This document shows positions 53,201 to 63,608 of a stretch of DNA of 64,000 nucleotides, piece after piece. Numbering within the stretch: the first letter of the stretch is position 1; each line of letters opens with the position of its first letter. Both the position numbers and the translations under genes were made by a program. The stretch comes from Actinophytocola oryzae (GTDB lineage Bacteria > Actinomycetota > Actinomycetes > Mycobacteriales > Pseudonocardiaceae): contig NZ_SOCP01000002.1 of the NCBI RefSeq assembly GCF_004364325.1, positions 124,001 through 188,000 of the forward strand. The letters are read 5' to 3'. The notes under the pieces were generated by a model. It was not told where the DNA came from and did no database searches. It was given only the letters and a program-made list of their open reading frames with translations.

Positions 53201-56200
53201 ACGCGACGACGCACCCGGGTGACGCGGCGATCGTCAGCGACGTGCCCGCGAAGGTGGGCGAGTGGACGCACCTCGCGGCGGTGTACGACGCGCAGGCCGG
53301 CAAGCTGCGCATCTACGTGAACGGCGTGCTCGCCGGGACCACGAACAAGACGGTGGCCTTCAACGGCACCGGACCGATGGTCCTGGGACGCAACAGGGAC
53401 GCGAGTGTCGACGGCAACCCGTGGCACGGCGCGATCGACGAGGTGCGGGCGTACAGCCGGGTCCTGTCGGGTGAGGAGATCCGCGGCATCGTCGGCGGCG
53501 ACAACGTGATGCTCGCCGAGTGGAAGCTCGACGGCAACACGGTCTCCTCGCCGGCCGGCCACGACGGCTCGCCGGTCAACGGCACCGCCTACACCGCGGG
53601 ACAGGCCGGCATGCCGGACTCCTCGGACCTGGCGGCCCGCCTCGACGCGACCGGCCAGCAGTCGATCAGCGCACCGCACGTGGTGGACGTCGACCGCAGC
53701 TTCGCGGTGGCCGCGTGGGCACGGGCGGACAAGCTTGGCGGGCTGCCCGCGGTGGTCTCCGAGGACGGGACCAGGATCAGCGCGTTCAAGGTGCGGGCCA
53801 ACGACGACGGGCGCTGGTCGTTCGTCATGTTCAACACCGACGACCCGGGCGCGAGCAGGGACGAGGTGCTCGGCGGTACGGTCCAACTGGGACAGTGGAC
53901 CCATCTCGTCGCCGTGTACGACTCCGGCGTGCACCAGCTCCAGCTGTACGTCAACGGTGTGCTGGCCGGGTCGGCAGCACACACGCAGAGCTGGAACCCC
54001 GCCGGCGGGTTCCAGATCGGCAGGGCGAAGTGGGCGGGTGCCCCGGTGGAGTGGTTCACCGGCGCGATCGACGACGTGTCGGTGTACTCCCGCCCGCTGT
54101 TCGCCTCGGAGATCCAGGCCATGGCGGGCCGGGACCTGACGCTCGTGCACGAGTACCCGTTCGACGAGTCCAGTGGCCGCAACGCCGCCGACGCCGTCGG
54201 TGCTCGCGGCGCGACCCTCACCGGCAACACGACGTTCACGCCGGGCCGGGTCGGCAACTCGGCCACGTTCGACGGTGACGGCGACGCGGCCACCACGACC
54301 GGCGTCGACCTGCGCACCGACCAGGCGTTTACGGTGTCGGCGCTGATGCGCATGCCGACCAGGGGGAGCGGCCGGATGACCGCCGTCAGCATCGACGGCG
54401 CCGCCACGAGCAAGTTCCGGCTCGGCTACCTCAAGGACGCCGCCCACCCGCTCGGGGTGTGGCTGTTCGAGATGCCGGAGTCCGATTCGGACAGTGCCCC
54501 GGTGACGCAGGCGGCCGTGTCCACGGTGCCGTCGGACGTGAACTGGACGCATCTCGTCGGCGTCTACGACCCGGCGACGAAGAAGATCTGGCTGTACGTC
54601 AACGGAACCCGTGTCGGCGACGGCACGCTCAACACGCCGTGGCAGGCCTCGGGCGGTCTGGTGGTCGGTCGCGGCCAGGCCAGGGGGCTGCCCGCGGAGT
54701 ACTGGAACGGCTCGGTCGACGACGTCCGGCTCTACACCGGACAGCTGGACAGGACCAGGGTTTCCGCGCTGTTCCACTCCTACCCGGCGGAGACGGGCAC
54801 GGGGTCGCTGCCGGTGCCCGACGCGGGCGCCTGGAACCTCGACGAGAACACCGGCACGACCGCGAACGACTCGAGTGGCCGCGGCATGAACGCGACGCTC
54901 AGGGGCGGCACGGGCTGGGTCGGCGGCCGCAACGGGCCTGCCGCACTGAACCTGGACGGCACCTCCGGGTACGCCGAGACCAGTGGGCCGATCGTCGACA
55001 CCTCACGGAGTTTCACCGTCGCGGCGTGGGCGTACCTGACCGCGACACCGACGGGCAACCTCGTGGTTCTCGGGCAGGACGGCACCCGGCTGAGCACGTT
55101 CTCCCTTGCCTACAACGGCGCCGCGAAGAAATGGATGGCGCTGGTGCCCACGGTGGACGCCGACAACCCGGGCCAGTCGGTGACGATCCTCAACTCCACG
55201 GAACCCGCCACGCCGGGTGAGTGGACGCACCTGGCGATGTCCTACGACCCGAACCTGCGGCAGGTGCGGCTGTACGTGAACGGCATGCTGTCCGCCGCGC
55301 AGGTGGGCGTGACCGTCCTGCCGGCGAAGGGGCCGTTCTCCATCGGCCGCGGCAGGTGGAACGGCGGGAATGCGGCGTACTTCCCCCAGGTCATCGACGA
55401 GGTCCGTGCCTACAGCAAGGTGCTGACGGACGGCGAGGTCCGCAGGCTGCACGACGACGTCGTCGACTCGGACCTCGGGTACTACCGCTTCGACGACGGC
55501 ACCCCCGGGGACTCGACGTGGCGGCACTACGACGCGACGCCGACCGACGGCGTGACCTACGAGCAGGGGGTGAGCGGCGGCGGCGCGAAACTGGACGGCA
55601 CGGGTTTCCTGACCGGACCGGCCGGGCTGCCCATGCACGACAGCTTCACGGTGTCGGGCTGGGCCAGGCTGACCCGCGGCGACCGGATCGCCACGGTCGT
55701 CAGCCAGGACGGCGCCCGGATGTCCGGGTACGCGTTGCAGTACCGGCCTGAACTGAACCGGTGGGTGTTCGCGGGGTACACCTCGGACAGTGACGGCGCG
55801 CCGCTCGCGTACGCGACGGACCTGGTGCCACCGAAGCTGAACGAGTGGACGCACCTCGCGGGTGTGTACGACTACCCGGCGCGGCAGCTGCGGCTGTACG
55901 TGAACGGGCAGCTGGTCGGGTCGCGCAACAACGTCGTGCTGTGGCCGGCCTCTGGCAAGGTCGTGGTCGGCAGGGGCCGGATCAACGGGGCGTCTGCCGG
56001 GTTCTTCACCGGCTCGCTCGACGAGGTCCGGATCGCGGAAGGGGTCGTCACCGACGACCGGATCGCGGTCCGCGGCGGATGGGCGGCGCCGCAGGGCGGT
56101 CAGCTCGGCCGGTTCGTCAACGGTGCGGGTGACCACTACACCGGCAGCACCGACCAGGTCCGGTCCGGCTACCACTTCGAGGGCACGCTGGGCAGGCCCG

Positions 56201-56833
56201 CGGCGGCCGGGGCGAACACGACGATGCTCCACGCCTGCCAAGGCCGGTGCCGACGCGTTCACGTCCACCGACGCGGCCTGCGAGGGCGCGACCGTGGTCG
56301 GGGACGTCGGGTTGGTCTACACGGTGGCACCGGGCAACATCCCGACCATCCCGATCTACCGGTGCCTCGGTGGCACGGACCGGTTCGAGTCGCGGTCGGC
56401 CACGTGTGAGGGCGGCACCCAGCAACGCCTGCTGGGCTACTCGGTGGCCTACGGCACCTTGGCCGGCTACGGCCTCGGTGGCTTCGACCACATGTCCACA
56501 GCGGACGGTCCGGCGGTGGCCTTCGTGGCAGAAGGAGCGCAGGGGCTGCTCGCCCTGACCGCCTCGGAGGGTACGACCTCGCTGATGAGCTGCCAGGACG
56601 GTGCCGACACCTTCGTGTCGACGGACGCGGCGTGCGAGGGCAGGAAGGTGCTCGGCTCGCTCGGCCGGATCTGGACGACCGCGCCCGCCTCGGCCAACCG
56701 GCCGATCTACCAGTGTGTGAACGGTGGTGACCGGTTCGTCTCGCTGGACGCCGCCTGCGGTGGCCTTCCCGTGGACAGGGAGCTGGGTTACGTGCTCGAC
56801 GACGTGCCGGCCGTGACGGCGGTGTTCGCGTGA
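50257..56833 (+). CDS. Giant secreted DNRLRE/LamG protein, frame interrupted near the 3' end
   Basis: Reads as ~2190 residues if one base is removed near 56240-56243. N-terminal signal sequence (TPAVLVGLGLVVGVVVA), a beta-rich region, a DNRLRE domain (about 250-430), then six LamG/concanavalin-like jellyrolls (each starting like GYWKFDETSGTT and containing DQSFSVALWARL and LRLYVNGVL). The C-terminus has four Cys-rich repeats (DRFESRSATCEG, DTFVSTDAACEG). The plain frame stops at 56409, with out-of-frame arginine-rich residues from ~56240. Dropping one A in CCAAGG gives CQAGADAFTSTDA, matching the later repeat CQDGADTFVSTDA. It is a surface-adhesion-type protein. GGGGGAGAGAG precedes the ATG. 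The RHS gene follows immediately. Confidence 0.85.
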
Positions 56834-56847
56834 TGACTGGAGGAACC

Positions 56848-59800
56848 GTGCGCCGCAGACGTGTCGCGATGGTGCTGTCGTCGGTGTTGGCGGTCTCGGC
56901 CGTCGTCGGGTTGCCGGGTCGGGCATCGGCGGCCGGGGGGCCGTCGGTGCCGTTGCCGGACACCGCGCCCACCCCCGTCACCGAGCAGACCATGAAGCCG
57001 CGGGACGCCGACGAGGCTACCGTGAAGGAACTGCACGGCAACCAGGAGTCGAGCGGGCAGGCCGACGGCGGCGGCACCAACAAGGCCACCCCGCTCGCGC
57101 CGTCCGCGAAGTGGGACGTCTCGAGGCAGACGGGTGACTTCACCTGGTCCTACCCGCTGCGCGTGCCGCCCTCACCCGGTGGGTTCGTACCCGACCTCGC
57201 CCTGTCCTACGCATCATCCACGGTGGACGGACGGACCAGTGCGACGAACAACCAGGCGTCCTGGGTCGGCGACGGCTGGGACCTGTCGGTCGGGTACATC
57301 GAGCGCTCGTACCTGCCGTGCGCGCTCGACACCATGGACGGCACCACCCCGCCGACCGTCGGCGACCTGTGCTGGCGCAGCGACAACGCCACGGCCTCCT
57401 ACGACGGCAAGGGCGGCGAGCTGGTCCGCAACGACGCCGACGGCACGTGGCGCGTGGCCTTCGACGACGGCTCCCGCGTCGAGCGGACCGGCAACCCCGG
57501 CGAGGCGGGGGAGTCGTGGAAGATCACCACGGTCGACGGCACCCAGTACTTCTTCGGCTCCCGCGACGACGCGCATTCCAAGTGGACGGTGCCGGTCTTC
57601 GGTGACGACGCCAACGACCCGTGCCACAAGACGTCCGGGTTCACCGACTCGCACTGCGTCATGCCGTGGCGGTGGAACCTCGACAAGGTCGTCGACCGCA
57701 ACGGCAACATGATCCTCTACGACTACGAGGTCGAGACCAACTCCTACGGCATGAACCGCAAGGACCCCGCGGTCTCCTACGTCCGGAGCGGCACGCTCTC
57801 CTCCGCCGAGTACGGCCTGAACACCGCCAACGACAAGCACGCCACGGGCCGCGTCGACTTCGCGGTCGCACCCCGGTGCGTGCCGGGCAGTGACTGCACG
57901 CCGGACAAGAAGGCCAACTGGCCGGACGTGTCGTGGGACGACAAGTGCGACACGGCCACGTGCCCGGACAGGTACTCGCCGACGTTCTGGTCCACCAAGC
58001 GCCTCGACGCGGTCACGACCTCGGTGTGGAACGGGTCGAAGTACACGCCGGTCGAGAAGTGGACCATGGACCAGCAGTTCCCGAAGAGCGGCGACGGCGA
58101 GAAGCCCGCGCTGTGGCTCAAGGGAATCAGGCACTCCGGCCTGGCCGGGACCCAGGTCGACCTGCCGGACGTGCGGTTCGAGGGCAAGAGCATGGAGAAC
58201 CGGGTGGTGAAGCAGGACGGTATCGGCCCGTTGCTGCGCTACCGGATCACGGCGGTCGTGTCCGAGGCAGGCGGGGTCATCACGGTGAACTACGCGCCCC
58301 CGGACTGTCTCACCGCACCCGCGCACCCGGAGAGCAACACGCTGCGGTGCTATCCGGTGAAGTGGGCGAAGAAGGACTTCGCCGAACAGACCGACTACTT
58401 CCACAAGTACGTCGTCGAGTCGATCACCGAGTCCGACCGGCTCGCCACCAACACCGAGCAGGAGACCAGGTACCAGTACCTGGACGGCGCGGCGTGGGCG
58501 TACGACGACTCCGAGTTCACCAAGGACGACCACCGCGACTGGAACGTCTTCCACGGCTTCCGGCGGGTGCGGATCACCAAAGGCAAGCCGGGTGACCTCG
58601 CAGGCCCGCAGACGATGGTCGAGGAGCGTTACTACCAGGGCATGGACGGCGACAGGCAGCCGAACAACGGCACGAGGTCGGCGTCGGTGCCCGACACCGA
58701 GGGCACCGACTACACCGACAGCCCGTGGCTGCGGGGCTTCCAGTACGAGAGTGTCGTGCACGACGGCACGTCGGACCGGGTCGTCAGCAAGACGATCGTG
58801 ACACCGTCGGTCCAGGGGCCGGTCGCCACCCGGGGCTCGATCAAGGCCTACCTGGTCCGGCCCGCCGTCCAGACCAACTACACGGCGCTGGCGGCAGGCG
58901 GGTGGCGCAAGTCCCGCACCGAGCAGAGCTTCGACACCAGTGGTCTGGTCACCACGAACAACGACCTCGGTGACCTGGCCACCGGCGACGACGACAAGTG
59001 CACGACCACGCTCTACAAGCGCAACGTCGGCAAGTGGTTGATCGACATGCCGTGGCTGGTCAAGACAAGCGCCGCGGCCTGCACTGCCACACCGACGTTC
59101 CCCGAGGACGCCGTGTCCGCGACCAGGACCTGTTACGACGGCGGCGACTGCGCCGCGGGTCCGACGCGGGGGAACGTCACGCGGACCGAGGAGCTGGACT
59201 CGTGGAACGGGTCCGACCCGGTCACGACGCTCGTGTCCACCGCCGTGTACGACGACTACGGTCGTGTCACGTCCACGAAGGACGCCAAGGACCACGAGAC
59301 CACGACCGCGTACACGCCGGACAAGGGCGGCCCGGTGACGGAGTCCGTGGTGACCGACCCGGCCGGCTTCACCACGAAGACGACGCTCGACCCAGCCTAC
59401 GGTCAGCCGCTGAAGGTCGTCGACGCCAACGGCTTCACCACCGAGACCGCCTACGACGCGCTCGGCCGCGTGACCGAGATCTGGCTGCCCGACCGGCCGA
59501 GATCACCCGACGTGCGGGGCAACCAGTACTTCTCCTACGCCTACCACAACGACGCGCCGACGACGGTCACCTCGAGTGCCATCGGCCCGAAGGGCAACTA
59601 CACCACCAGCACCCAGCTGTTCGACGGCCTGCTGCGGCCGCGGCAGAAGCAGGTGCCCGCGCCGGGCGGCGGCAGGCTCATCGTCGACACCCGGTACGAC
59701 TCGCAGGGGCGTGCCTACCGGACGACCAAGCCGTACTTCACGAACTCGCCGGTCGACGACAGGATCTGGATCGCCGGTGACGTCGAGACCGCGAGCCAGA

Positions 59801-62475
59801 CCCTGACCACCTTCGACGGCGCGGGGCGGCCCACGGTCGAGACCGTCAAGACCGGCGCGGACGACGCCTGGCAGACCACGACGGTCTACGGCGGCGACCG
59901 GGTCACGGTCACGCCACCGGCGGGCGGCACGGTCACCATGACCCTGACCGACGCCCGCGGTCAGACCACCGAGCTGCGCCAGTACCCCGGCGCGACGGCT
60001 CAGGGCGACGACTACGACAGCACGAAGTACGCCTACACCCCGGCCGGTCAGCTCGCGCGGCTCACCGACCCGGCGGGTCAGGTGTGGCAGCACACCTACG
60101 ACCTCCACGGCCGCGAGGTCGTCACCGACGACCCCGACAAGGGCACGTCGACGTCGTCGTACGACGAACTGGGGCAGCTGGTCAGCACGACCGACGCAAG
60201 GAACACCACGCTCGTCTACGACTACGACAGCCTCGGCCGCCGCAGGGCGGAACACCTCGGCACCGCGACCGGTCCGGTGCAGGCCGAGTGGACCTACGAC
60301 ACCGTGGAGGCGGGCGGGAAGGGCCTGCTCGCGACGTCGTCCCGGTACGTCGACGGCCTGACCTACCGTTCCGAGGTCCTGGCCTACGACCAGCGCGGCA
60401 GACCGGTCGGCACGACCGTCACCATCCCGGCGTCCCGGGAGGAGCCCGCGCTGGCCGGCACGTACACGACCTACCAGTCCTACAAGGAGGACGGCAGTGT
60501 CGGGGGCGTGACCCTGCCCGAGATCGGCAGCCTGCCCACCGAGACGTTGACCTACACCTACGACGATCTCGGCGGGCTCCAGACGGCGAGCGGGGGCTAC
60601 GACGGCGAGACGGTCGACTACGTGACCGCGACCGACTACACCCGCTACGGCGAGCAGGCCAGGATCCGGATGGGGGCGCCGGGCAGGCAGGTGTGGGTGT
60701 CGAACTACTACGACACGAACCTCCGCAGGCACAACAGGTCCATTGTGGACATCGAGGCGGCGAACCCGAAGCAGTCGGACGTGAACTACTCCTACGACCT
60801 GTTCGGCAACGTCACGTCGATCGCGGATGCCTCGGACACGCAGTGCTTCCGGTACGACTACGTGCAGCGCCTGGCCGAGGCGTGGACACCCGGCGCCGGT
60901 TGCGCCGCCGATCCCGCCGTGTCCGCGCTGTCCGGGGTCGCCCCGTACTGGCAGTCGTTCACCTACGACAAGTCCGGCAACCGGTTGACGCAGACGCAGC
61001 ACGCGGCGGCGGGCGACACGGTCCAGACGTCGACCTACCCGGCGGCCGGACAGCCGGACGCGCACAAGCTCGCGTCGGTGTCCACCGTGGGGCCGGGAGT
61101 GAACACCTCCGGTGCGGTCACCTACGACGAGACCGGGAACGTGAGGACCAAGCCCGGCCAGGTCCTGGACTGGGACGCGGAAGGCCACCTGGCGAAGGTC
61201 ACCGAGGGCGGCAGGACCACGGAGTTCCGCTACGACGCGGCAGGCAACCGCCTGCTGCGCAGGGACGCCACCGGGTCCACGTTGTACCTTGGCGGCCAGG
61301 AGCTGCGGGTCACCAGGGCGACCGGCGCGAAGTCGGCCACCCGGTACTACGCCTACGGCGACCAGACCGTCGCGATGCGGGACTCCTCGGGCCTCACCTG
61401 GCTCGCCGCGGACGACCAGGGCACCGCGCAGACCGCGATCAACAGCACCACGATGAAGGTGACGCGCCGCAGGCAGACCCCGTTCGGCGGTTCCCGCGGC
61501 CCGGCGGTGACCTTCCCCGGAGAGAAGGGTTTCGTCGGCGGCACGAACGACCCGACAGGCCTGGTGCACCTCGGCGCCCGCGAGTACGACCCGGTGCTCG
61601 GCCGGTTCCTGTCGGTGGATCCCCAGCTGTCGCTGGGTGATCCGCAGATGATGAACGGCTACACCTACGCCGACGACAGCCCGGTGACCAAGTCGGACCC
61701 GAGCGGCAACGCGCCGATCTGCAACAAGTTCGGCGACTGCATGCAGGGCCACGACACGGGCGCCTCGAACCCGGCGGTGTGGCCGGCGGAACGCGCGGCA
61801 CAGCAGGAGAACGCCCGCAAGTACGCGGACTACATCCGCGAACGCACCAAGCCGCGCCCGAAGCTGGACCGCTACGACGGCGACAACCTGCTGGTGGGCA
61901 AGCACGGCCCGTCCTGGGCGGAGGAAGAGGCGAAGTTCATGGCGAACCTCGACGCGGCGATCCAGGCCAGCCACGACGGGGCCTGGGCCCCGGACGGCTT
62001 CAGCGTGTCGCTCTGCGTCGACGCGGGTTTCGCGGTGATCTTCGGCGGCAGTCTGTGCATGGTCGTCGACGGCCAGGGCATCGCCTTCCAGCCCGAGTAC
62101 GGTACGGCCCTGCCGGGGCTGTCGACGGGGTACTACACCGAGCTGGTGCCCATGGCCAGGAAGATGGTCGTGGACGCGTCGGCGCTCAAGCCGGCGCGAC
62201 CGGGATTCTCCCTCAAGATCAACAACACGCCGGCGCAGCCGGGGCCCGGTGAGGGGGTCACGGTGACCCATCCGTTGTGGGGTAGGACCCTCGGCATGAA
62301 GTGGGGGTTCGAGTCGGACTTCAGCGGGCTGAACTCGGTCGGCATCGCGGTGCCGGGTGGGGAACTCTCGGCCACCTACGAGGGGAACTACACCACCCCG
62401 TACCTCGTGCGGTGGGACCACGTGTTCTCGTGGTACGACCCCAAGGAACACGACCGCTTCGGATTCTTCAAGTAG
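56848..62475 (+). CDS. Secreted RHS/YD-repeat protein with unrecognised C-terminal domain
   Basis: About 1875 residues. Signal peptide (VAMVLSSVLAVSAVV, cleavage near GRASA), then an N-terminal region with SPTV-like strands, then many YD repeats (YDALGRVTEIWLPDR, YDLHGREVVTDDPDKG, YDYDSLGRRR) forming the usual RHS shell, and the core motif EYDPVLGRFLSVDPQL. After DPSG a 255-residue tail follows; polymorphic toxins place their toxin here. The tail has no nuclease or deaminase motif I know, is beta-rich at its end and includes two cysteines in LCVDAGFAVIFGGSLC. GGAGGAA at 56839-56845 supports GTG 56848; GTG 56830 and ATG 56833 are also in frame. Confidence 0.9.
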   Translation: MRRRRVAMVLSSVLAVSAVVGLPGRASAAGGPSVPLPDTAPTPVTEQTMKPRDADEATVKELHGNQESSGQADGGGTNKATPLAPSAKWDVSRQTGDFTWSYPLRVPPSPGGFVPDLALSYASSTVDGRTSATNNQASWVGDGWDLSVGYIERSYLPCALDTMDGTTPPTVGDLCWRSDNATASYDGKGGELVRNDADGTWRVAFDDGSRVERTGNPGEAGESWKITTVDGTQYFFGSRDDAHSKWTVPVFGDDANDPCHKTSGFTDSHCVMPWRWNLDKVVDRNGNMILYDYEVETNSYGMNRKDPAVSYVRSGTLSSAEYGLNTANDKHATGRVDFAVAPRCVPGSDCTPDKKANWPDVSWDDKCDTATCPDRYSPTFWSTKRLDAVTTSVWNGSKYTPVEKWTMDQQFPKSGDGEKPALWLKGIRHSGLAGTQVDLPDVRFEGKSMENRVVKQDGIGPLLRYRITAVVSEAGGVITVNYAPPDCLTAPAHPESNTLRCYPVKWAKKDFAEQTDYFHKYVVESITESDRLATNTEQETRYQYLDGAAWAYDDSEFTKDDHRDWNVFHGFRRVRITKGKPGDLAGPQTMVEERYYQGMDGDRQPNNGTRSASVPDTEGTDYTDSPWLRGFQYESVVHDGTSDRVVSKTIVTPSVQGPVATRGSIKAYLVRPAVQTNYTALAAGGWRKSRTEQSFDTSGLVTTNNDLGDLATGDDDKCTTTLYKRNVGKWLIDMPWLVKTSAAACTATPTFPEDAVSATRTCYDGGDCAAGPTRGNVTRTEELDSWNGSDPVTTLVSTAVYDDYGRVTSTKDAKDHETTTAYTPDKGGPVTESVVTDPAGFTTKTTLDPAYGQPLKVVDANGFTTETAYDALGRVTEIWLPDRPRSPDVRGNQYFSYAYHNDAPTTVTSSAIGPKGNYTTSTQLFDGLLRPRQKQVPAPGGGRLIVDTRYDSQGRAYRTTKPYFTNSPVDDRIWIAGDVETASQTLTTFDGAGRPTVETVKTGADDAWQTTTVYGGDRVTVTPPAGGTVTMTLTDARGQTTELRQYPGATAQGDDYDSTKYAYTPAGQLARLTDPAGQVWQHTYDLHGREVVTDDPDKGTSTSSYDELGQLVSTTDARNTTLVYDYDSLGRRRAEHLGTATGPVQAEWTYDTVEAGGKGLLATSSRYVDGLTYRSEVLAYDQRGRPVGTTVTIPASREEPALAGTYTTYQSYKEDGSVGGVTLPEIGSLPTETLTYTYDDLGGLQTASGGYDGETVDYVTATDYTRYGEQARIRMGAPGRQVWVSNYYDTNLRRHNRSIVDIEAANPKQSDVNYSYDLFGNVTSIADASDTQCFRYDYVQRLAEAWTPGAGCAADPAVSALSGVAPYWQSFTYDKSGNRLTQTQHAAAGDTVQTSTYPAAGQPDAHKLASVSTVGPGVNTSGAVTYDETGNVRTKPGQVLDWDAEGHLAKVTEGGRTTEFRYDAAGNRLLRRDATGSTLYLGGQELRVTRATGAKSATRYYAYGDQTVAMRDSSGLTWLAADDQGTAQTAINSTTMKVTRRRQTPFGGSRGPAVTFPGEKGFVGGTNDPTGLVHLGAREYDPVLGRFLSVDPQLSLGDPQMMNGYTYADDSPVTKSDPSGNAPICNKFGDCMQGHDTGASNPAVWPAERAAQQENARKYADYIRERTKPRPKLDRYDGDNLLVGKHGPSWAEEEAKFMANLDAAIQASHDGAWAPDGFSVSLCVDAGFAVIFGGSLCMVVDGQGIAFQPEYGTALPGLSTGYYTELVPMARKMVVDASALKPARPGFSLKINNTPAQPGPGEGVTVTHPLWGRTLGMKWGFESDFSGLNSVGIAVPGGELSATYEGNYTTPYLVRWDHVFSWYDPKEHDRFGFFK

Positions 62476-62551
62476 CGGTGACCCGGCACCGGGCCCGGGG
62501 TGCGACGATGACGCGGTTTCCGCTGTCGTTCGGGGTGGGTGCTGCCCCGGC

Positions 62552-62881
62552 GTGAGCTGCACGTGCGCGGCTGGGCACCGACAACGGGGACGAACCCGCG
62601 GCACGACACCGGGTTCAGCCCCGGCAGCCCTGGTTGACGAGCTGCAGGGTCACGCCCCGCACGACGCCCGCGTCGAACCGGAACCGGTACTGGCCGTTCG
62701 GGTTGCCCGGGGCGGCGACCAGCACGACCCCGTTCGGTTCGACGGTCTGGCCTGCGAGTTCCGGGTACACACCTCCGGCGACGAGGGTGCGTTCCGCGTT
62801 CCCGTCTGCACGGTCGACGAGCTGGTGCGGCTCGTCGACGTCCCCGGCTTCGAGACGTTCCGCGTCACACCTGACTGGTGA
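62552..62881 (+). CDS. Doubtful small ORF after the RHS gene
   Basis: An open frame of 109 residues from GTG 62552. From ~residue 27 it is protein-like, ending with a helix-strand pair (CTVDELVRLVDVPGFETFRV). Its position directly after an RHS toxin-like gene is where an immunity gene usually lies. Against it: no ribosome-binding site, weaker third-position GC than neighbours, a low-quality N-terminus, and an antisense frame (62923 to 62615) of similar quality. It could also be a decayed gene. Confidence 0.35.
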   Translation: MSCTCAAGHRQRGRTRGTTPGSAPAALVDELQGHAPHDARVEPEPVLAVRVARGGDQHDPVRFDGLACEFRVHTSGDEGAFRVPVCTVDELVRLVDVPGFETFRVTPDW

Positions 62882-62939
62882 CCTACCGCCGAGGACCACC
62901 GCGAGCCGGGGGCAGGCGACCACCTGCCCCCGCCGTGCG

Positions 62940-63608
62940 TCACCGGCGGTGCGGATTCTGTCGGCCGTCGAGGTAGACGACCACGGCCAGCACGCGGCGG
63001 TGGTCGTCGGCGGTGGCGGGGATCCGCAGCGTTGCCAGGATGTTGCGGACGTGCTTCTCGACGGTGTGCTCGCTGATGAACAGGCGGTCGCCGACGGCCT
63101 TGTTGGTCAGGCCCTGTGCCACGAGGGAGAGGACCTCCAGCTCGCGTGGGGTGAGCCGGTCCAGCGGGTCGTCGTCGCGGCGGCGGTGGGCGACCAGCTG
63201 CGCGACCACCGACGGATCGAGCACCGAGCCGCCTTCGGCCACGGTGCGGATGCTCGCCGTCAGCTCGTCGAGCCTGGCGACCCGGTCCTTGAGCAGGTAG
63301 CCCACCCCTTCGGTCCCGTCCGCGAGCAGCTCGATGGCGTAGGAGGGCTGCACGTGCTGGGACAGGACGAGGATGCCGACCCGCGGGTATCGCTCGCGGA
63401 TGACGCGTGCCGCCCGCAGTCCCTCGTCGGTGAAGCTGGGCGGCATGCGGATGTCGATGATCGCGACGTCGGGCCGGGTGCTCTCGACCAGCGTGAGGAG
63501 CTCGTCCGCGTCGGCGGCCAGTCCGGCGATCTCGAAGTCCGCGCCCTCGAGCAGTCTCGCGAGTCCTTCGCGCAGGATGACCCCGTCGTCGGCGATGACT
63601 ACACGCAT
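62940..63608 (-). CDS. NarL/LuxR-type response regulator
   Basis: A 222-residue regulator with a complete receiver (VVIADDGVI, phospho-acceptor Asp in [10 protein letters not shown], conserved Lys in YLLKDRV) and a LuxR helix-turn-helix ([32 protein letters not shown]). The start overlaps the end of the sensor kinase gene by 10 nt, so the two are a coupled pair. The genes they control cannot be told from this window. Confidence 0.95.
   Translation of the reverse strand: MRVVIADDGVILREGLARLLEGADFEIAGLAADADELLTLVESTRPDVAIIDIRMPPSFTDEGLRAARVIRERYPRVGILVLSQHVQPSYAIELLADGTEGVGYLLKDRVARLDELTASIRTVAEGGSVLDPSVVAQLVAHRRRDDDPLDRLTPRELEVLSLVAQGLTNKAVGDRLFISEHTVEKHVRNILATLRIPATADDHRRVLAVVVYLDGRQNPHRR

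Noticed and set aside
51742..54777. 1011-residue minus-strand frame
   Set aside because: Antisense to the LamG repeats; repeats on the plus strand explain its periodicity.
59503..62604. 1033-residue minus-strand frame
   Set aside because: Antisense to the RHS gene; arginine/valine-rich artefact.
62615..62923. 102-residue minus-strand ORF after the RHS gene
   Set aside because: Similar quality to the plus-strand frame, but no start signal and position less meaningful; cannot be excluded fully.
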